A DNA stretch of 33,373 bases from Oscillospiraceae bacterium (lineage in GTDB: Bacteria > Bacillota > Clostridia > UBA1381 > UMGS1253), in contig SVKA01000021.1 in assembly GCA_015068725.1 (NCBI GenBank), positions 1 through 33,373 on the forward strand. Reading direction: 5' to 3'. Below, piece by piece: positions 15,177-23,616 of the stretch. The notes beneath the pieces are model-generated. The model saw only the letters and a list, made by a program, of their open reading frames with translations, was not told where the DNA came from and did not search any database. Each line of letters opens with the position of its first letter. Within the stretch, counting starts at the first letter, position 1. The translations under genes were made by a program, and so were the position numbers.

Positions 15177-16118
15177 ATGGGTAAGTTAGCGTTTGTATTC
15201 AGCGGACAAGGCGCACAAAGCGTCGGTATGGGAAAAGAGCTTGCCGAAAATTTTGCGTGTGCAAAAGAGGTTTTTGAAGATGCGAGCGACGCACTCGGTA
15301 TGGATGTAGAAAAGCTTGTGTGGGAGAGCGACGAAGAAACTTTAAAAATAACAGAAAACACACAGCCGGCAATACTTACGATGAGCACCGCGGCGCTTCG
15401 TGTGCTTGAAGAAAAGGGTATAAAACCCGATGTCGTTGCAGGATTAAGCCTTGGCGAATATGCAGCGCATGTGGCATCAAAATCATTAAATTTCAAAGAA
15501 GCTGTTTGCCTTGTGAAAAAAAGAGGTAAATATATGCAGGAAACAGTACCGCAGGGCGTTGGCGCGATGGCGGCGATTATCGCACTTGGCGCAGACGAGG
15601 TTGTAGCAAGTTGCAGTGAGGCATCAGGGGTTGGCGTTGTAGAGCCGGCAAATTTTAACTGCCCGGGACAGATTGTTGTTGCAGGAGAGGTAGCGGCAGT
15701 CGAAAAGTGCTGTGAAATCGCAAAGGCGAAGGGAGCAAAGCGTGCAATGCTTCTGCCCGTAAGCGCACCGTTTCATTGTTCTATGCTAAAGCCGGCAGGC
15801 GAAAAGCTTGAAAAAGAGCTTGAAAATGTAAGCGTAAGCGATATGCAGATTCCGCTTATAACAAATGTAAGCGCAGACTATCTTACAGATAAAGAAGAGA
15901 TTAAGCCTACGCTCGTAAAACAGGTAAGTACATCTGTACGCTGGGAGGATACAATCCGCCGCATGATAGCAGACGGCGTTGATACCTTTGTAGAGGTAGG
16001 ACCGGGAAAAACGCTTTGCGGCTTTGTTAAAAAGATAGATAAAGAGCTTAAAACGTATAACGTAGAAGATGTGGCATCGCTTAATGCTGCGCTTGAAGGA
16101 TTGGAGGCGCGCTCATGA
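15177..16118 (+). CDS. fabD: Malonyl-CoA:ACP transacylase
   Basis: 313 residues. Moves malonyl from CoA to ACP, supplying the extender for chain growth. FSGQGAQ (8-14) begins the fold; the nucleophile is S91 in GLSLGEY (the family usually has GHSLGE, and Leu replaces His here, a substitution also known in clostridial FabD); catalytic H200 is in [13 protein letters not shown] is 8 bases before the 15177 ATG; an in-frame ATG at 15162 overlaps that ribosome site and was rejected. The stop overlaps the fabG start as ATGA. Confidence 0.95.
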   Translation: MGKLAFVFSGQGAQSVGMGKELAENFACAKEVFEDASDALGMDVEKLVWESDEETLKITENTQPAILTMSTAALRVLEEKGIKPDVVAGLSLGEYAAHVASKSLNFKEAVCLVKKRGKYMQETVPQGVGAMAAIIALGADEVVASCSEASGVGVVEPANFNCPGQIVVAGEVAAVEKCCEIAKAKGAKRAMLLPVSAPFHCSMLKPAGEKLEKELENVSVSDMQIPLITNVSADYLTDKEEIKPTLVKQVSTSVRWEDTIRRMIADGVDTFVEVGPGKTLCGFVKKIDKELKTYNVEDVASLNAALEGLEARS

Positions 16119-16858
16119 TTGATTTAAAGGGAAAAACCGCAATAGTAACGGGAGCGGGCAAGGGTATAGGAAAAGCGATTGCGTTAAAGCTTGCATCATT
16201 TGGTGCAAATGTCGTTGTAAATATAGCATCATCGACAGATGCCGATGAAACGGCAAAGCAGATAGAAGGCTTTGGAGTAGAGGCGCTCGTTTACAGATGC
16301 GACGTAAGAAACCCTGAAGATGTAAACGAAATGGTAAAAACGACTATCGAAAAATTTGGAAGCGTTGATATTCTTGTAAATAATGCGGGCATCACACGCG
16401 ATAATCTTATTATGCGTATGGATGAAAAGGATTTTGACGATGTAATAGCGATAAATTTAAAGGGAGCTTTTAACTGCATTAAGGCTGTTACGCGCCCAAT
16501 GATGAAGCAGCGTAGCGGCGTGATTGTGAATATATCATCTGTTGTAGGTGTAATGGGCAACGCAGGACAGGCAAATTACTGCGCGTCAAAGGCGGGACTT
16601 ATAGGACTTACAAAATCTACTGCAAGAGAGCTTTCGAGCCGTGGTATACGCGCAAATGCTATTGCACCGGGCTTTATCGAGTCTGCCATGACGGATAAGC
16701 TTTCAGATGAAATAAAGGAGCAATATTTTAAAAGTATTCCGCTTGCGCGTTTTGGAAAAGCAGAGGATGTTGCAAATGCGGTTGCATTTTTAGCAAGTGA
16801 TATGGCATCGTACATAACGGGTCAGATAATAAATGTTGACGGCGGACTGTTAATGTAG
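16115..16858 (+). CDS. fabG: 3-oxoacyl-ACP reductase
   Basis: 247 residues, classical SDR. NADPH-dependent reduction of beta-ketoacyl-ACP. Cofactor motif TGAGKGIG (12-19), NNAG (89-92), active-site N114, S141/S142, Y155 and K159 (YCASK) are all present, and the end [12 protein letters not shown] is typical of FabG. It is coupled to fabD through an ATGA overlap and has GGAGG about 8 bases upstream within fabD. Confidence 0.95.
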   Translation: MIDLKGKTAIVTGAGKGIGKAIALKLASFGANVVVNIASSTDADETAKQIEGFGVEALVYRCDVRNPEDVNEMVKTTIEKFGSVDILVNNAGITRDNLIMRMDEKDFDDVIAINLKGAFNCIKAVTRPMMKQRSGVIVNISSVVGVMGNAGQANYCASKAGLIGLTKSTARELSSRGIRANAIAPGFIESAMTDKLSDEIKEQYFKSIPLARFGKAEDVANAVAFLASDMASYITGQIINVDGGLLM

Positions 16859-16923
16859 TATGATTATTTTAATAAAACTTTAATGTTTTAAATATATTGA
16901 TAATCGAAAGGAGGTGTATGTCA

Positions 16924-17148
16924 ATGTTTGAAAAGGTTAAGGCAATTATTGTTGATCAGCTTGGCGTTGAAGAGGATGCAGTTACAATGGAGGCATCATT
17001 CCTCGAAGATTTGGGCGCTGATTCATTGGATATAGTTGAGCTTATCATGGCTCTTGAGGAGGAATTTGATGTTGAAATTCCTGATGAAGATGCTGAAAAG
17101 ATTTCAACTGTAGGCGATGCGGTTAATTACATTACTGCAAATGCGTAA
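16924..17148 (+). CDS. acpP: Acyl carrier protein
   Basis: 74 residues, highly acidic four-helix ACP. The phosphopantetheine attachment site is S34 in [11 protein letters not shown]. It carries growing acyl chains among FabH, FabK, FabD, FabG and FabF encoded around it. The start at 16924 is chosen because AAAGGAGGTG ends about 8-9 bases upstream and the protein then begins [17 protein letters not shown] as in most ACPs; an ATG at 16918 is too close to the ribosome site. The very strong ribosome site fits the high ACP level in cells. A large terminator hairpin starts at the stop codon. Confidence 0.96.
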   Translation: MFEKVKAIIVDQLGVEEDAVTMEASFLEDLGADSLDIVELIMALEEEFDVEIPDEDAEKISTVGDAVNYITANA

Positions 17149-17211
17149 AAAAGATACTGTGTGCGGCGGGGAAAACAAAAATTCTTCGCCGCAGATAAGT
17201 ACTCTTTTTTT
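17147..17211 (+). terminator. Long terminator hairpin after acpP
   Basis: An inner 12-bp stem (17162-17173 with 17182-17193, two G-U pairs), an outer A-rich/T-rich helix with one bulge (17147-17158 with 17199-17211) and a T-tract at 17205-17211. It separates the abundant acpP message from fabF, probably as partial termination. Confidence 0.7.
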
Positions 17212-17232
17212 AATTAGGTAAAGATTGTTTCT

Positions 17233-17249
17233 ATCTGTATAAAACAGAT
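17233..17249. repeat. Short inverted repeat upstream of fabF
   Basis: ATCTGT (17233-17238), 5-base AT spacer, ACAGAT (17244-17249), within the 84-base gap between the acpP terminator and fabF. It may be an operator or a leader hairpin; I could not place a convincing promoter for fabF here. Confidence 0.3.
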
Positions 17250-17295
17250 TTTATATATAGGATTTTTGTTTATTTTACGAAGGGAAGGTAAAACA

Positions 17296-18528
17296 ATGAA
17301 AAGAGTTGTGGTTACGGGACTTGGAGTTGTAAGTCCTGTTGGAAACGATAAAGATACATTCTGGAAAAATATAAAGGCCGGTGTATGCGGAATTGACAAG
17401 GTTACACGTTTTGATGCGAGTGAATTTCCATGCCAGATTGCAGGCGAGGTAAAGGATTTTGACCCGACCGATTATATTGATAAAAAAGAAGCGAAAAGAA
17501 TGGACAGATACACCCATTTTGCCGTTGCAGCGGCAAAGATGGCACTTTCTGACAGTGGCCTTGACCTTGAAAAGACCAACCTTGACAGAGTTGGTGTTAT
17601 AACAGGCTCAGGCATAGGCGGTATGGAAACCTTTGAAACGCAGTTAAAGGTTCTTTTTGAAAAAGGTCCCGGAAGAGTCAGCCCGTTTTTTATTCCAATG
17701 ATGATTTCAAACATTTCAGCGGCACAGATTGCCATCGCAACAGGCGCAAAGGGCGTGAACTTTAACGTAACAAGCGCGTGTGCTTCGGGCACAAATGCAA
17801 TCGGCGAGGCTTTTCGCTCGATAAAATACGGCGAAAGTGATGTTGTATTTGCGGGCGGCGCCGAGGCTGCAGTTACACCGATGTCGTTTGCAGGCTTTTG
17901 TAATATGAAGGCTATGAGCACAAGAAACGATAATCCAAAAAGAGCGAGTATCCCGTTTGACGCAGAGCGTGATGGCTTTGTTATGGGCGAGGGCGCAGGC
18001 ATTTTGATACTTGAAGAGCTTGAACATGCAAAGGCGAGAGGCGCGCACATATACTGCGAAATGGTAGGCTATGGCGCGACTGATGATGCATATCATATGA
18101 CAGCACCTTCTCCCGACGGTGAAGGAGGCGCACGCGCTATGAAGCTTGCAATTGATGAAGCAAATATTGATGTATCAGAGGTTGACTACATAAATGCACA
18201 CGGAACATCTACACCATATAATGACAAGTTTGAAACAGCAGCGATCAAGAGCGTTTTTGGTGAGCATGCAAAAAAGCTCGCCGTAAGCTCGACAAAATCG
18301 ATGACAGGACATCTTTTGGGCGGCGCAGGCGGTGTAGAAGGTGTGATTTGTGCACTTTCACTTGATGAAGGATATATTCCGCAGACAATCGGATTTGAAA
18401 AGCCTGATGAGGATTGTGATTTGGACTATGTTACAGATGGCGGAAGAAATCAGGCTATTAACTATGCGCTTTCGAATTCTCTTGGCTTTGGTGGACACAA
18501 TGCAAGTATCCTCTTGAAAAAAATTTGA
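17296..18528 (+). CDS. fabF: Beta-ketoacyl-ACP synthase II
   Basis: 410 residues, the usual FabF size. Condenses malonyl-ACP with the growing acyl-ACP. Catalytic residues are C162 (VTSACASGT), H302 ([11 protein letters not shown]) and H339 ([12 protein letters not shown]); [16 protein letters not shown] at the N-terminus is standard. An in-frame ATG at 17266 was rejected: GAAGG stands 8 bases before 17296, and the extra residues are not part of the family. It is the last fatty-acid gene here. accB, accC, accD, accA and fabZ, which often follow fabF in Clostridia, are absent. Confidence 0.96.
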   Translation: MKRVVVTGLGVVSPVGNDKDTFWKNIKAGVCGIDKVTRFDASEFPCQIAGEVKDFDPTDYIDKKEAKRMDRYTHFAVAAAKMALSDSGLDLEKTNLDRVGVITGSGIGGMETFETQLKVLFEKGPGRVSPFFIPMMISNISAAQIAIATGAKGVNFNVTSACASGTNAIGEAFRSIKYGESDVVFAGGAEAAVTPMSFAGFCNMKAMSTRNDNPKRASIPFDAERDGFVMGEGAGILILEELEHAKARGAHIYCEMVGYGATDDAYHMTAPSPDGEGGARAMKLAIDEANIDVSEVDYINAHGTSTPYNDKFETAAIKSVFGEHAKKLAVSSTKSMTGHLLGGAGGVEGVICALSLDEGYIPQTIGFEKPDEDCDLDYVTDGGRNQAINYALSNSLGFGGHNASILLKKI

Positions 18529-18542
18529 TTAAGTGTTATAAT
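18514..18542 (+). promoter_or_regulatory. Strong promoter at the end of fabF for the DUF4432-rnc genes
   Basis: TTGAAA (18514-18519), 17-base spacer, perfect TATAAT (18537-18542) with an extended TG. It overlaps the fabF stop codon, starts a new transcript near 18549 and is among the closest to consensus in the window. An imperfect hairpin (GTGC...GCAC) follows at about 18566-18590 in the leader. Confidence 0.6.
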
Positions 18543-18615
18543 TTTAATTAAAGAATAAATTTGGCGTGCATTTTGTTTTGCAAAAAGCACATTTACAGAA
18601 GGGATGACTTTAATT

Positions 18616-19575
18616 ATGAATGAATATATAGGACACGAATCACAACTTTATGGGGTAGAAGCAAAACGTCTTTGCGGTGGCAAGGGCGACGGAATGAGAC
18701 TTTTTGAAGTAAATAATGGAAGAGGCCTTATGTTTACCATATCTGCAGACCGTGCAGGTGATATTTCAAGACTTTATTTTGATGGAAAAAATCTTGGATT
18801 TTTTGCGCCGTGCGGCTACGTTTCGCCCCAGTATTATGATAATAAGGGCGCAGGCTTTTTAAAATCATTTACGGCTGGCTTTCTTACAACCTGCGGTCTT
18901 ACTGCGGTTGGAAGTCCGTGCATAGATGATGGCGAGGAATTGCCTCTTCACGGCACAATTGCAAACACACCTGCCGAAAATGTAAACACCTGGATAGACG
19001 ATAGTATTCATGTAAAGCTTACAGTTCGTGATGCGTCGCTTTTTGGGCATAAATTGATTCTTACAAGAGAATATGTATGTCCTCTTGACAAAGATGAGAT
19101 AATTATTAAAGACAACGTAAAAAATATTGGCAACGATAAAACTCCTTATATGATTTTGTATCATATGAATATGGGATATCCGCTTCTTTGCGAGGATTCG
19201 GTTGTAACTGTGGCGAGCAAGAAAATCAATGCCCGTAATGAAAGAGCACAGGAAGGCATTGATAAAGCACTTATTATGGAAAAACCGCAGCTTGGATTTG
19301 AGGAGCAGTGCTACTATCACGAAATGGAAAAGGGACTCGCGAAAATATATAGCCCAAAAATTAAAACAGAGCTTTCAATAAATTATAACACAGATGAGCT
19401 TGCGTATTTTACAGAGTGGAAAATGATGGGCAAGGGCGAATATGTTTTGGGACTTGAACCGGGCAACTGCACACCTGATGGCAGAGATGTTATAAGAAAA
19501 GAAGGCAAACTGCGCTTTTTGGAAGCTGGAGAAGAAGTAAGCCAGACAATTACAATAAAGCTTGAAAGAAAATAA
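18616..19575 (+). CDS. DUF4432 family protein (aldose 1-epimerase-like fold)
   Basis: 319 residues. Resembles DUF4432, a branch of the galactose-mutarotase-like beta-sandwich superfamily; recognisable pieces are RAGDISRLYFDGKNLGF, LPLHGTIANTPAENV and ILYHMNMGYPLL, with conserved His and Glu residues in the sugar pocket of the superfamily (H in LHG, H in YHMN, E in LEPGN). No signal peptide or membrane segment, so it is cytoplasmic. It probably acts on a sugar or sugar phosphate, but no reaction is established for this subfamily. ATG at 18616 is preferred (GAAGGG 12 bases before); the ATG at 18604 touches the ribosome site. It sits between fabF and rnc, where Bacillus has nothing, under its own promoter. 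Confidence 0.75.
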   Translation: MNEYIGHESQLYGVEAKRLCGGKGDGMRLFEVNNGRGLMFTISADRAGDISRLYFDGKNLGFFAPCGYVSPQYYDNKGAGFLKSFTAGFLTTCGLTAVGSPCIDDGEELPLHGTIANTPAENVNTWIDDSIHVKLTVRDASLFGHKLILTREYVCPLDKDEIIIKDNVKNIGNDKTPYMILYHMNMGYPLLCEDSVVTVASKKINARNERAQEGIDKALIMEKPQLGFEEQCYYHEMEKGLAKIYSPKIKTELSINYNTDELAYFTEWKMMGKGEYVLGLEPGNCTPDGRDVIRKEGKLRFLEAGEEVSQTITIKLERK

Positions 19576-19616
19576 ATGACCGTTCTTTATACTAAAGATA
19601 TAACGGAGTGAACAGT

Positions 19617-20309
19617 ATGAATTTTGAAAATTTTGAAAAAAAGATAGGTTACAGTTTTAAAAATAAACAACTACTCTCTCATGCGCTTTCTCACACCTCT
19701 TATATAAACGAGCATAAAAAAGCTAAGCACGAAAGCAATGAAAGGCTTGAATTTCTTGGTGATGCAATCGTTGATATGGTTGTGAGCGACTATTTATATA
19801 AAAACTATAAAACCGAGCCTGAGGGAGTGCTTACAAAATGGCGTGCGTGCGTCGTGTGCGAGGCTTCGTTTGCGCGCGTGGCAAAGCAGCTTGGCTATGG
19901 AGATTATCTTCTTTTAGGCAGAGGAGAAGAGGCGACGGGCGGACGCACACGCTCATCAGTGCTTGCCGATGCGTTTGAGGCGGTTATTGCGGCGATGTAT
20001 CTTGACAGTGATATAAACACGGTGTCAAAGTGGATTATTTCAAAGCTTGAGGGCGAAATCAAGCTTGCGGTAAAGGGCAGAACGCAAAAAGATTATAAAA
20101 CGCTTTTGCAAGAGCACGTTCAGCACGGTGAACGTGGCAAAGTTGCGTATAAAATTATTTCAGAAAATGGTCCAGACCACGCAAAAACCTTTTGTGTAGA
20201 TGTTTTTGTAGACGAAAAACGTATCGCAAGCGGTGTCGGTACAAGCAAAAAGGATGCCGAGCAAGCGGCTGCAAGTGAAGCTTTAAAGCTTTTGACAAAA
20301 AATAAATAA
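19617..20309 (+). CDS. rnc: Ribonuclease III
   Basis: 230 residues. Cleaves double-stranded RNA, processing rRNA precursors and mRNAs. The catalytic domain carries NERLEFLGDAIVDMVV (41-56), the RNase III signature with acidic Mg2+ ligands, and the second acidic cluster DAFEAVIAAMYLD; a double-stranded RNA-binding domain begins at DYKTLLQEHVQ and ends GTSKKDAEQAAASEAL. GGAG lies 8 bases before the ATG at 19617; an earlier GTG at 19608 overlaps it. In Bacillus and Clostridia rnc lies between acpP and smc, as in this window. A terminator follows. Confidence 0.95.
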   Translation: MNFENFEKKIGYSFKNKQLLSHALSHTSYINEHKKAKHESNERLEFLGDAIVDMVVSDYLYKNYKTEPEGVLTKWRACVVCEASFARVAKQLGYGDYLLLGRGEEATGGRTRSSVLADAFEAVIAAMYLDSDINTVSKWIISKLEGEIKLAVKGRTQKDYKTLLQEHVQHGERGKVAYKIISENGPDHAKTFCVDVFVDEKRIASGVGTSKKDAEQAAASEALKLLTKNK

Positions 20310-20318
20310 AAGATTATC

Positions 20319-20347
20319 AAAACCGTATCATACTGATGCGGTTTTTT
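20319..20347 (+). terminator. Rho-independent terminator after rnc
   Basis: A 12-bp stem (20319-20330 with 20334-20345, one T-G pair), 3-base loop and a run of six T (20342-20347), 9 bases after the rnc stop. Confidence 0.88.
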
Positions 20348-20369
20348 GTGTGTAAGCGGTGTTTAAATA

Positions 20370-20398
20370 TTGACAAAACGTAAGATATTTCGTAAAAT
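20370..20398 (+). promoter_or_regulatory. Promoter of the radical SAM to ftsY transcript
   Basis: Perfect TTGACA (20370-20375), 17-base spacer, TAAAAT (20393-20398). It lies just after the rnc terminator. No clear terminator is seen from here to ftsY, so this may be the main promoter for the downstream series. Confidence 0.7.
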
Positions 20399-20437
20399 TA
20401 ATACATAAGAATTTTATCTGTTACGGAGCGGTTTTTG

Positions 20438-21457
20438 GTGAGAAAAAATAATGTCAGAAAAATAAATATTCCGATTTTTGTCTCGCACAGAGGGTGCCCT
20501 CACGACTGCGTATTTTGCAATCAAAAAAGGATTACAGGACAAAGCGGCTCTGTTACGCCAATCGAGGCTGATGAGATTATACAAAGCGCACTTTCTACCA
20601 TTGGGCGTGAAAATTCATATATAGAAATCGCATTTTTTGGCGGAAGCTTTACGGCGATTGACATATGCGAGCAGGAAGCACTTTTGAAGGTGGCGCGTAA
20701 ATATATAAAAAGCGGCTATGTGGACGGGATAAGGCTTTCAACACGCCCTGACTGTATAAATGAGCAGGAGCTTATTATGCTCAAAAAATACGATGTTACA
20801 AGCATAGAGCTTGGCGTTCAGTCAACAGATGAAGAGGTACTTAAAAAGAGCAGACGTGGTCACAGCTATGAAGACGTTGTTAATGCATCAAGGCTTATAA
20901 ACGAATTTGGCTTCGAGCTTGGACTTCAGATGATGCTTGGACTTGTTGGTGATACGCGCGAAAAATCGCTCAAAACGGCAGGTGATATAATTTCGCTTTC
21001 ACCAAAGACGACACGCATTTACCCAACCATTGTAATACGCGACAGTGCGCTTGAGGTTATGTATAACAAGGGCGAGTATGAGCCGTTATCACTTGATGAT
21101 GCGGTAGAGCTTTGCGCCGAGATTTATATGATGTTTTCTGAAAACGACATCGAGGTCTTAAGAATGGGGCTTATGGCGTCGGAGGATATGCACGAAGGGC
21201 GCGGCATAGTAGCAGGTCCGTTTCACCCTTCGTTTGGAGAGCTTGTTTTTTCGAGGATTTATCTTAGCAAAATGCGTGCTCTTTTGAGTGAATATAAAAA
21301 GAAAGAAGCTGTTTTTTGCGTTAATCCGCGTGATTTGTCCAAAGCATTGGGAAACAGGCGCTCTAATGTATACGCTATTATGCGTGAATATGGTATAAAA
21401 ATCACCCTGAGGTGCGATGAAAATGTCCAAATGGGACAGATAGTGCTTTGTGATTAA
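20438..21457 (+). CDS. Radical SAM protein, Elp3-like
   Basis: 339 residues. The 4Fe-4S cluster motif CxxxCxxC is C20, C24 and C27 in RGCPHDCVFCNQ, followed by FFGGSFTAI and STRPDCI, which bind S-adenosylmethionine in the Elp3/YhcC branch, and by IELGVQSTDEEVL. The acetyltransferase half of Elp3 is missing, so tRNA-modifying elongator activity should not be assumed. A gene of this kind lies between rnc and smc in many Clostridia, but I know of no defined substrate. GTG at 20438 is preferred, 9 bases after GGAG; a TTG at 20435 is also possible. Confidence 0.85.
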   Translation: MRKNNVRKINIPIFVSHRGCPHDCVFCNQKRITGQSGSVTPIEADEIIQSALSTIGRENSYIEIAFFGGSFTAIDICEQEALLKVARKYIKSGYVDGIRLSTRPDCINEQELIMLKKYDVTSIELGVQSTDEEVLKKSRRGHSYEDVVNASRLINEFGFELGLQMMLGLVGDTREKSLKTAGDIISLSPKTTRIYPTIVIRDSALEVMYNKGEYEPLSLDDAVELCAEIYMMFSENDIEVLRMGLMASEDMHEGRGIVAGPFHPSFGELVFSRIYLSKMRALLSEYKKKEAVFCVNPRDLSKALGNRRSNVYAIMREYGIKITLRCDENVQMGQIVLCD

Positions 21458-21489
21458 TAATAATTTTACAAATAAAGAGAGGAAAAAGG

Positions 21490-21690
21490 ATGGAAAAGCT
21501 TATAAAAAGAATAAACGAGCTTGCGAAAAAATCAAGAGAGCAGGGACTCAGCGATGAAGAAAAAGCCGAGCAAAATACGCTTAGGCAGGAGTATATAAAA
21601 CGCTTTCGCAATGGCATGGAAAACACACTTGCGGGCGTTTATATAATGGATGAAAACGGCAACAAGAAAAAGATTGAAAAAAAGAAATGA
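21490..21690 (+). CDS. DUF896 (YnzC-like) small protein
   Basis: 66 residues, a short two-helix protein: MEKLIKRINELAKKSREQG, then LSDEEKAEQNTLRQEYIKRF, then a C-terminal NTLAGVYIMDENGN and a lysine-rich tail. LSxEExxEQxxLRxEYIxxFR is the mark of DUF896. Cytoplasmic, function unknown; the B. subtilis homologue YnzC has only been described structurally. GAGAGG is about 8 bases before ATG. It follows the radical SAM gene by 32 bases, so it is co-transcribed. The 140 bases after it hold no gene and no clear hairpin. Confidence 0.85.
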   Translation: MEKLIKRINELAKKSREQGLSDEEKAEQNTLRQEYIKRFRNGMENTLAGVYIMDENGNKKKIEKKK

Positions 21691-21830
21691 TTATCAGCCT
21701 TTGGATAAATTGCTTGATTTATGAAGCGGTGTTGATATAAAGCTTTTATAAGACGAGAAAATTTTGCATAATGATAAACTGAGAATTAAAAAAATGGAAT
21801 ATATTTATTATAAAAAAAGGAGAGGTCGAT

Positions 21831-22631
21831 ATGAGTTTTTTAAAAAGTAAAACAGCTATCATTACAGGTGCGGGATACTCTGCTCTTGAGAATGGAAAGT
21901 GCGGTTCTATTGGCTATGGAATTGCAACTGCTTATGCAAAAGAAGGGGCAAATCTTGTTATCACTGGTAGAAATGCCGCAAAGCTTGAAAAAGCGAAGGA
22001 AGAGCTTGAAAATTTGTATGGCATCAAGGTACTGGCAATTTCTGCGGATATATCAGAAGGAAATGATAACGAGGCAACAGCGAACGAGGTTGCGAAAAAA
22101 GCGATTGAAGCTTTTGGAAGAATAGATGTGCTTATTAATAATGCTCAGGCATCTGCGTCAGGTGTTCCCATTCAGGAGCATACTACCGAGCAGTTTAATC
22201 TTGCACTTTATTCGGGCTTGTATGCAACGTTTTATTATATGAAGGCGTGTTACCCATATCTTAAAGAAACCAAAGGCAGTGTTATAAATTTTGCATCGGG
22301 AGCAGGACTTTTTGGCAATTATGGTCAATCTTCATATGCCGCGGCAAAGGAAGGCATACGTGGATTAAGCCGTGTTGCAGCAACCGAATGGGCAAAGGAC
22401 GGAATAAATACAAATGTTGTGTGTCCTCTTGCGTGGACAACTCAGCTTGAGAATTTTGAAAAAGCATACCCTGACGCATTTAAAGCGAATGTTCATATGC
22501 CGCCTGCGGGCCATTTTGGCGATTCCGAGCTTGAAATAGGCAGAGTGTGTGTGCAGCTTGCTTCGCCTGATTTTAAATATATGAACGGAGAAACACTGAC
22601 GCTTGAAGGCGGTATGGGACTAAGGCCATAA
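21831..22631 (+). CDS. SDR family oxidoreductase with extended cofactor loop
   Basis: 266 residues. NAD(P)-dependent dehydrogenase/reductase with catalytic S156 (FASGAG), Y169 and K173 (YAAAK), and the end LTLEGGMGLRP like a classical SDR. Two features are unusual. The glycine-rich cofactor motif is stretched: TGAG (12-15), about ten residues, then GSIGYGIA, which recalls the FabI-type SIAYGIA loop. The NNAG motif reads NNAQ. The residue after the first beta-strand pair reads ITGRN, suggesting NADP preference. Strong AGGAGAGG ribosome site. It opens a six-gene run leading to smc. Substrate unknown; sugar or polyol is plausible from its neighbours. Confidence 0.85.
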   Translation: MSFLKSKTAIITGAGYSALENGKCGSIGYGIATAYAKEGANLVITGRNAAKLEKAKEELENLYGIKVLAISADISEGNDNEATANEVAKKAIEAFGRIDVLINNAQASASGVPIQEHTTEQFNLALYSGLYATFYYMKACYPYLKETKGSVINFASGAGLFGNYGQSSYAAAKEGIRGLSRVAATEWAKDGINTNVVCPLAWTTQLENFEKAYPDAFKANVHMPPAGHFGDSELEIGRVCVQLASPDFKYMNGETLTLEGGMGLRP

Positions 22632-22726
22632 AATTATTATTTATATTTTTTTGTATTCGGCTTTTGGCAATGTAATGGACAAATTTGCACCCCGAAATGG
22701 TACGGATAAAAAAGGAGTATTGTTAT

Positions 22727-23581
22727 ATGCAAAAATTAAGACTGGCATCATCTCTTGAACTGCATTATTATCCAAAAAATGATATTTCAGAATACATAAG
22801 ACAGGGACTTGTGTTTCATAAGAAAGTTGGTTTTGATGCGGCTGATTTTCCGATGTGGATTATAGATTTTTTTGATGATAACTGGAAAAAGCATATAGAA
22901 AATGCACTAAAAGCAACCGATGAAACGGGAATAAAGTTTGAGCTTTGCCATTTGCCGTTTTCTACGCAAATCATAAAAAATCCGGAGCTTTTGCCGGAGT
23001 TTAATCAAAAGGTACACTGTGCTATTGATGCGGCGGCTATGCTTGGTGTTGATTATGCGGTTGTGCATTCGAATGTTATCACGCTTCCTGTGTCAGAATT
23101 TGACCGTGCGGAGCAATACGAAACTGTTGTGCAGCATCTTGGTCCGTTTGTGGAGCACGCTGACAAGGTCGGGGTAAAAATTGTGGTAGAAAATATGCGT
23201 CTTGTACCGGGGAGCGTTCCTGTGCACCGCTACTGTCAGGAGCCTGACGAGCTTTGTGATGTTGCAGATGCACTCGGGATAGGTGTGTGCTGGGATTTTG
23301 GACACGCGAATATATGCGGTGTAAAACAGTCCGAGGCACTTTCGTATATAGGCTCACGCCTTAAAGTTTTACATATTAACGATAATAATGGCATAGGAGA
23401 TGACCACGTTGCACCGTTTTTTGGAACGATTGATTGGCAAGATGCTATGAAAGGTCTTATAGATATTGGCTTTGATGGACTTTTTAACTATGAAGTTGTA
23501 GTAAGCGCAGTCCCCGAAGTCCTTCGTGAGCCTTTTGCACGCTATCTTATACAGTGCGCGGGCGAAATGATGAAATATTGA
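22727..23581 (+). CDS. Xylose-isomerase-like TIM-barrel sugar isomerase/epimerase
   Basis: 284 residues, AP-endonuclease-2/xylose-isomerase-like TIM barrel. The metal site typical of the family can be traced: E155 (VVENMR), D190 and H193 (CWDFGHA), H216 (VLHINDN) and E256 (NYEV). Such enzymes isomerise or epimerise keto sugars, inosose or hydroxypyruvate-type compounds, or dehydrate inosose. The sequence cannot decide among them. AAAGGAG lies 9 bases before the ATG at 22727; an upstream in-frame TTG at 22685 lacks support. It lies 95 bases after the SDR and 35 before the exporter. Pairing of an SDR with this fold is common in polyol and inositol catabolism. Confidence 0.83.
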   Translation: MQKLRLASSLELHYYPKNDISEYIRQGLVFHKKVGFDAADFPMWIIDFFDDNWKKHIENALKATDETGIKFELCHLPFSTQIIKNPELLPEFNQKVHCAIDAAAMLGVDYAVVHSNVITLPVSEFDRAEQYETVVQHLGPFVEHADKVGVKIVVENMRLVPGSVPVHRYCQEPDELCDVADALGIGVCWDFGHANICGVKQSEALSYIGSRLKVLHINDNNGIGDDHVAPFFGTIDWQDAMKGLIDIGFDGLFNYEVVVSAVPEVLREPFARYLIQCAGEMMKY

Positions 23582-23616
23582 CATGCAAACAATAACAGAC
23601 AAAAGGAACTTTAAAG

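Noticed and set aside
20438-21457. Full elongator protein 3 (tRNA acetyltransferase)
   Set aside because: Only the radical SAM part is present; the C-terminal acetyltransferase domain is absent.
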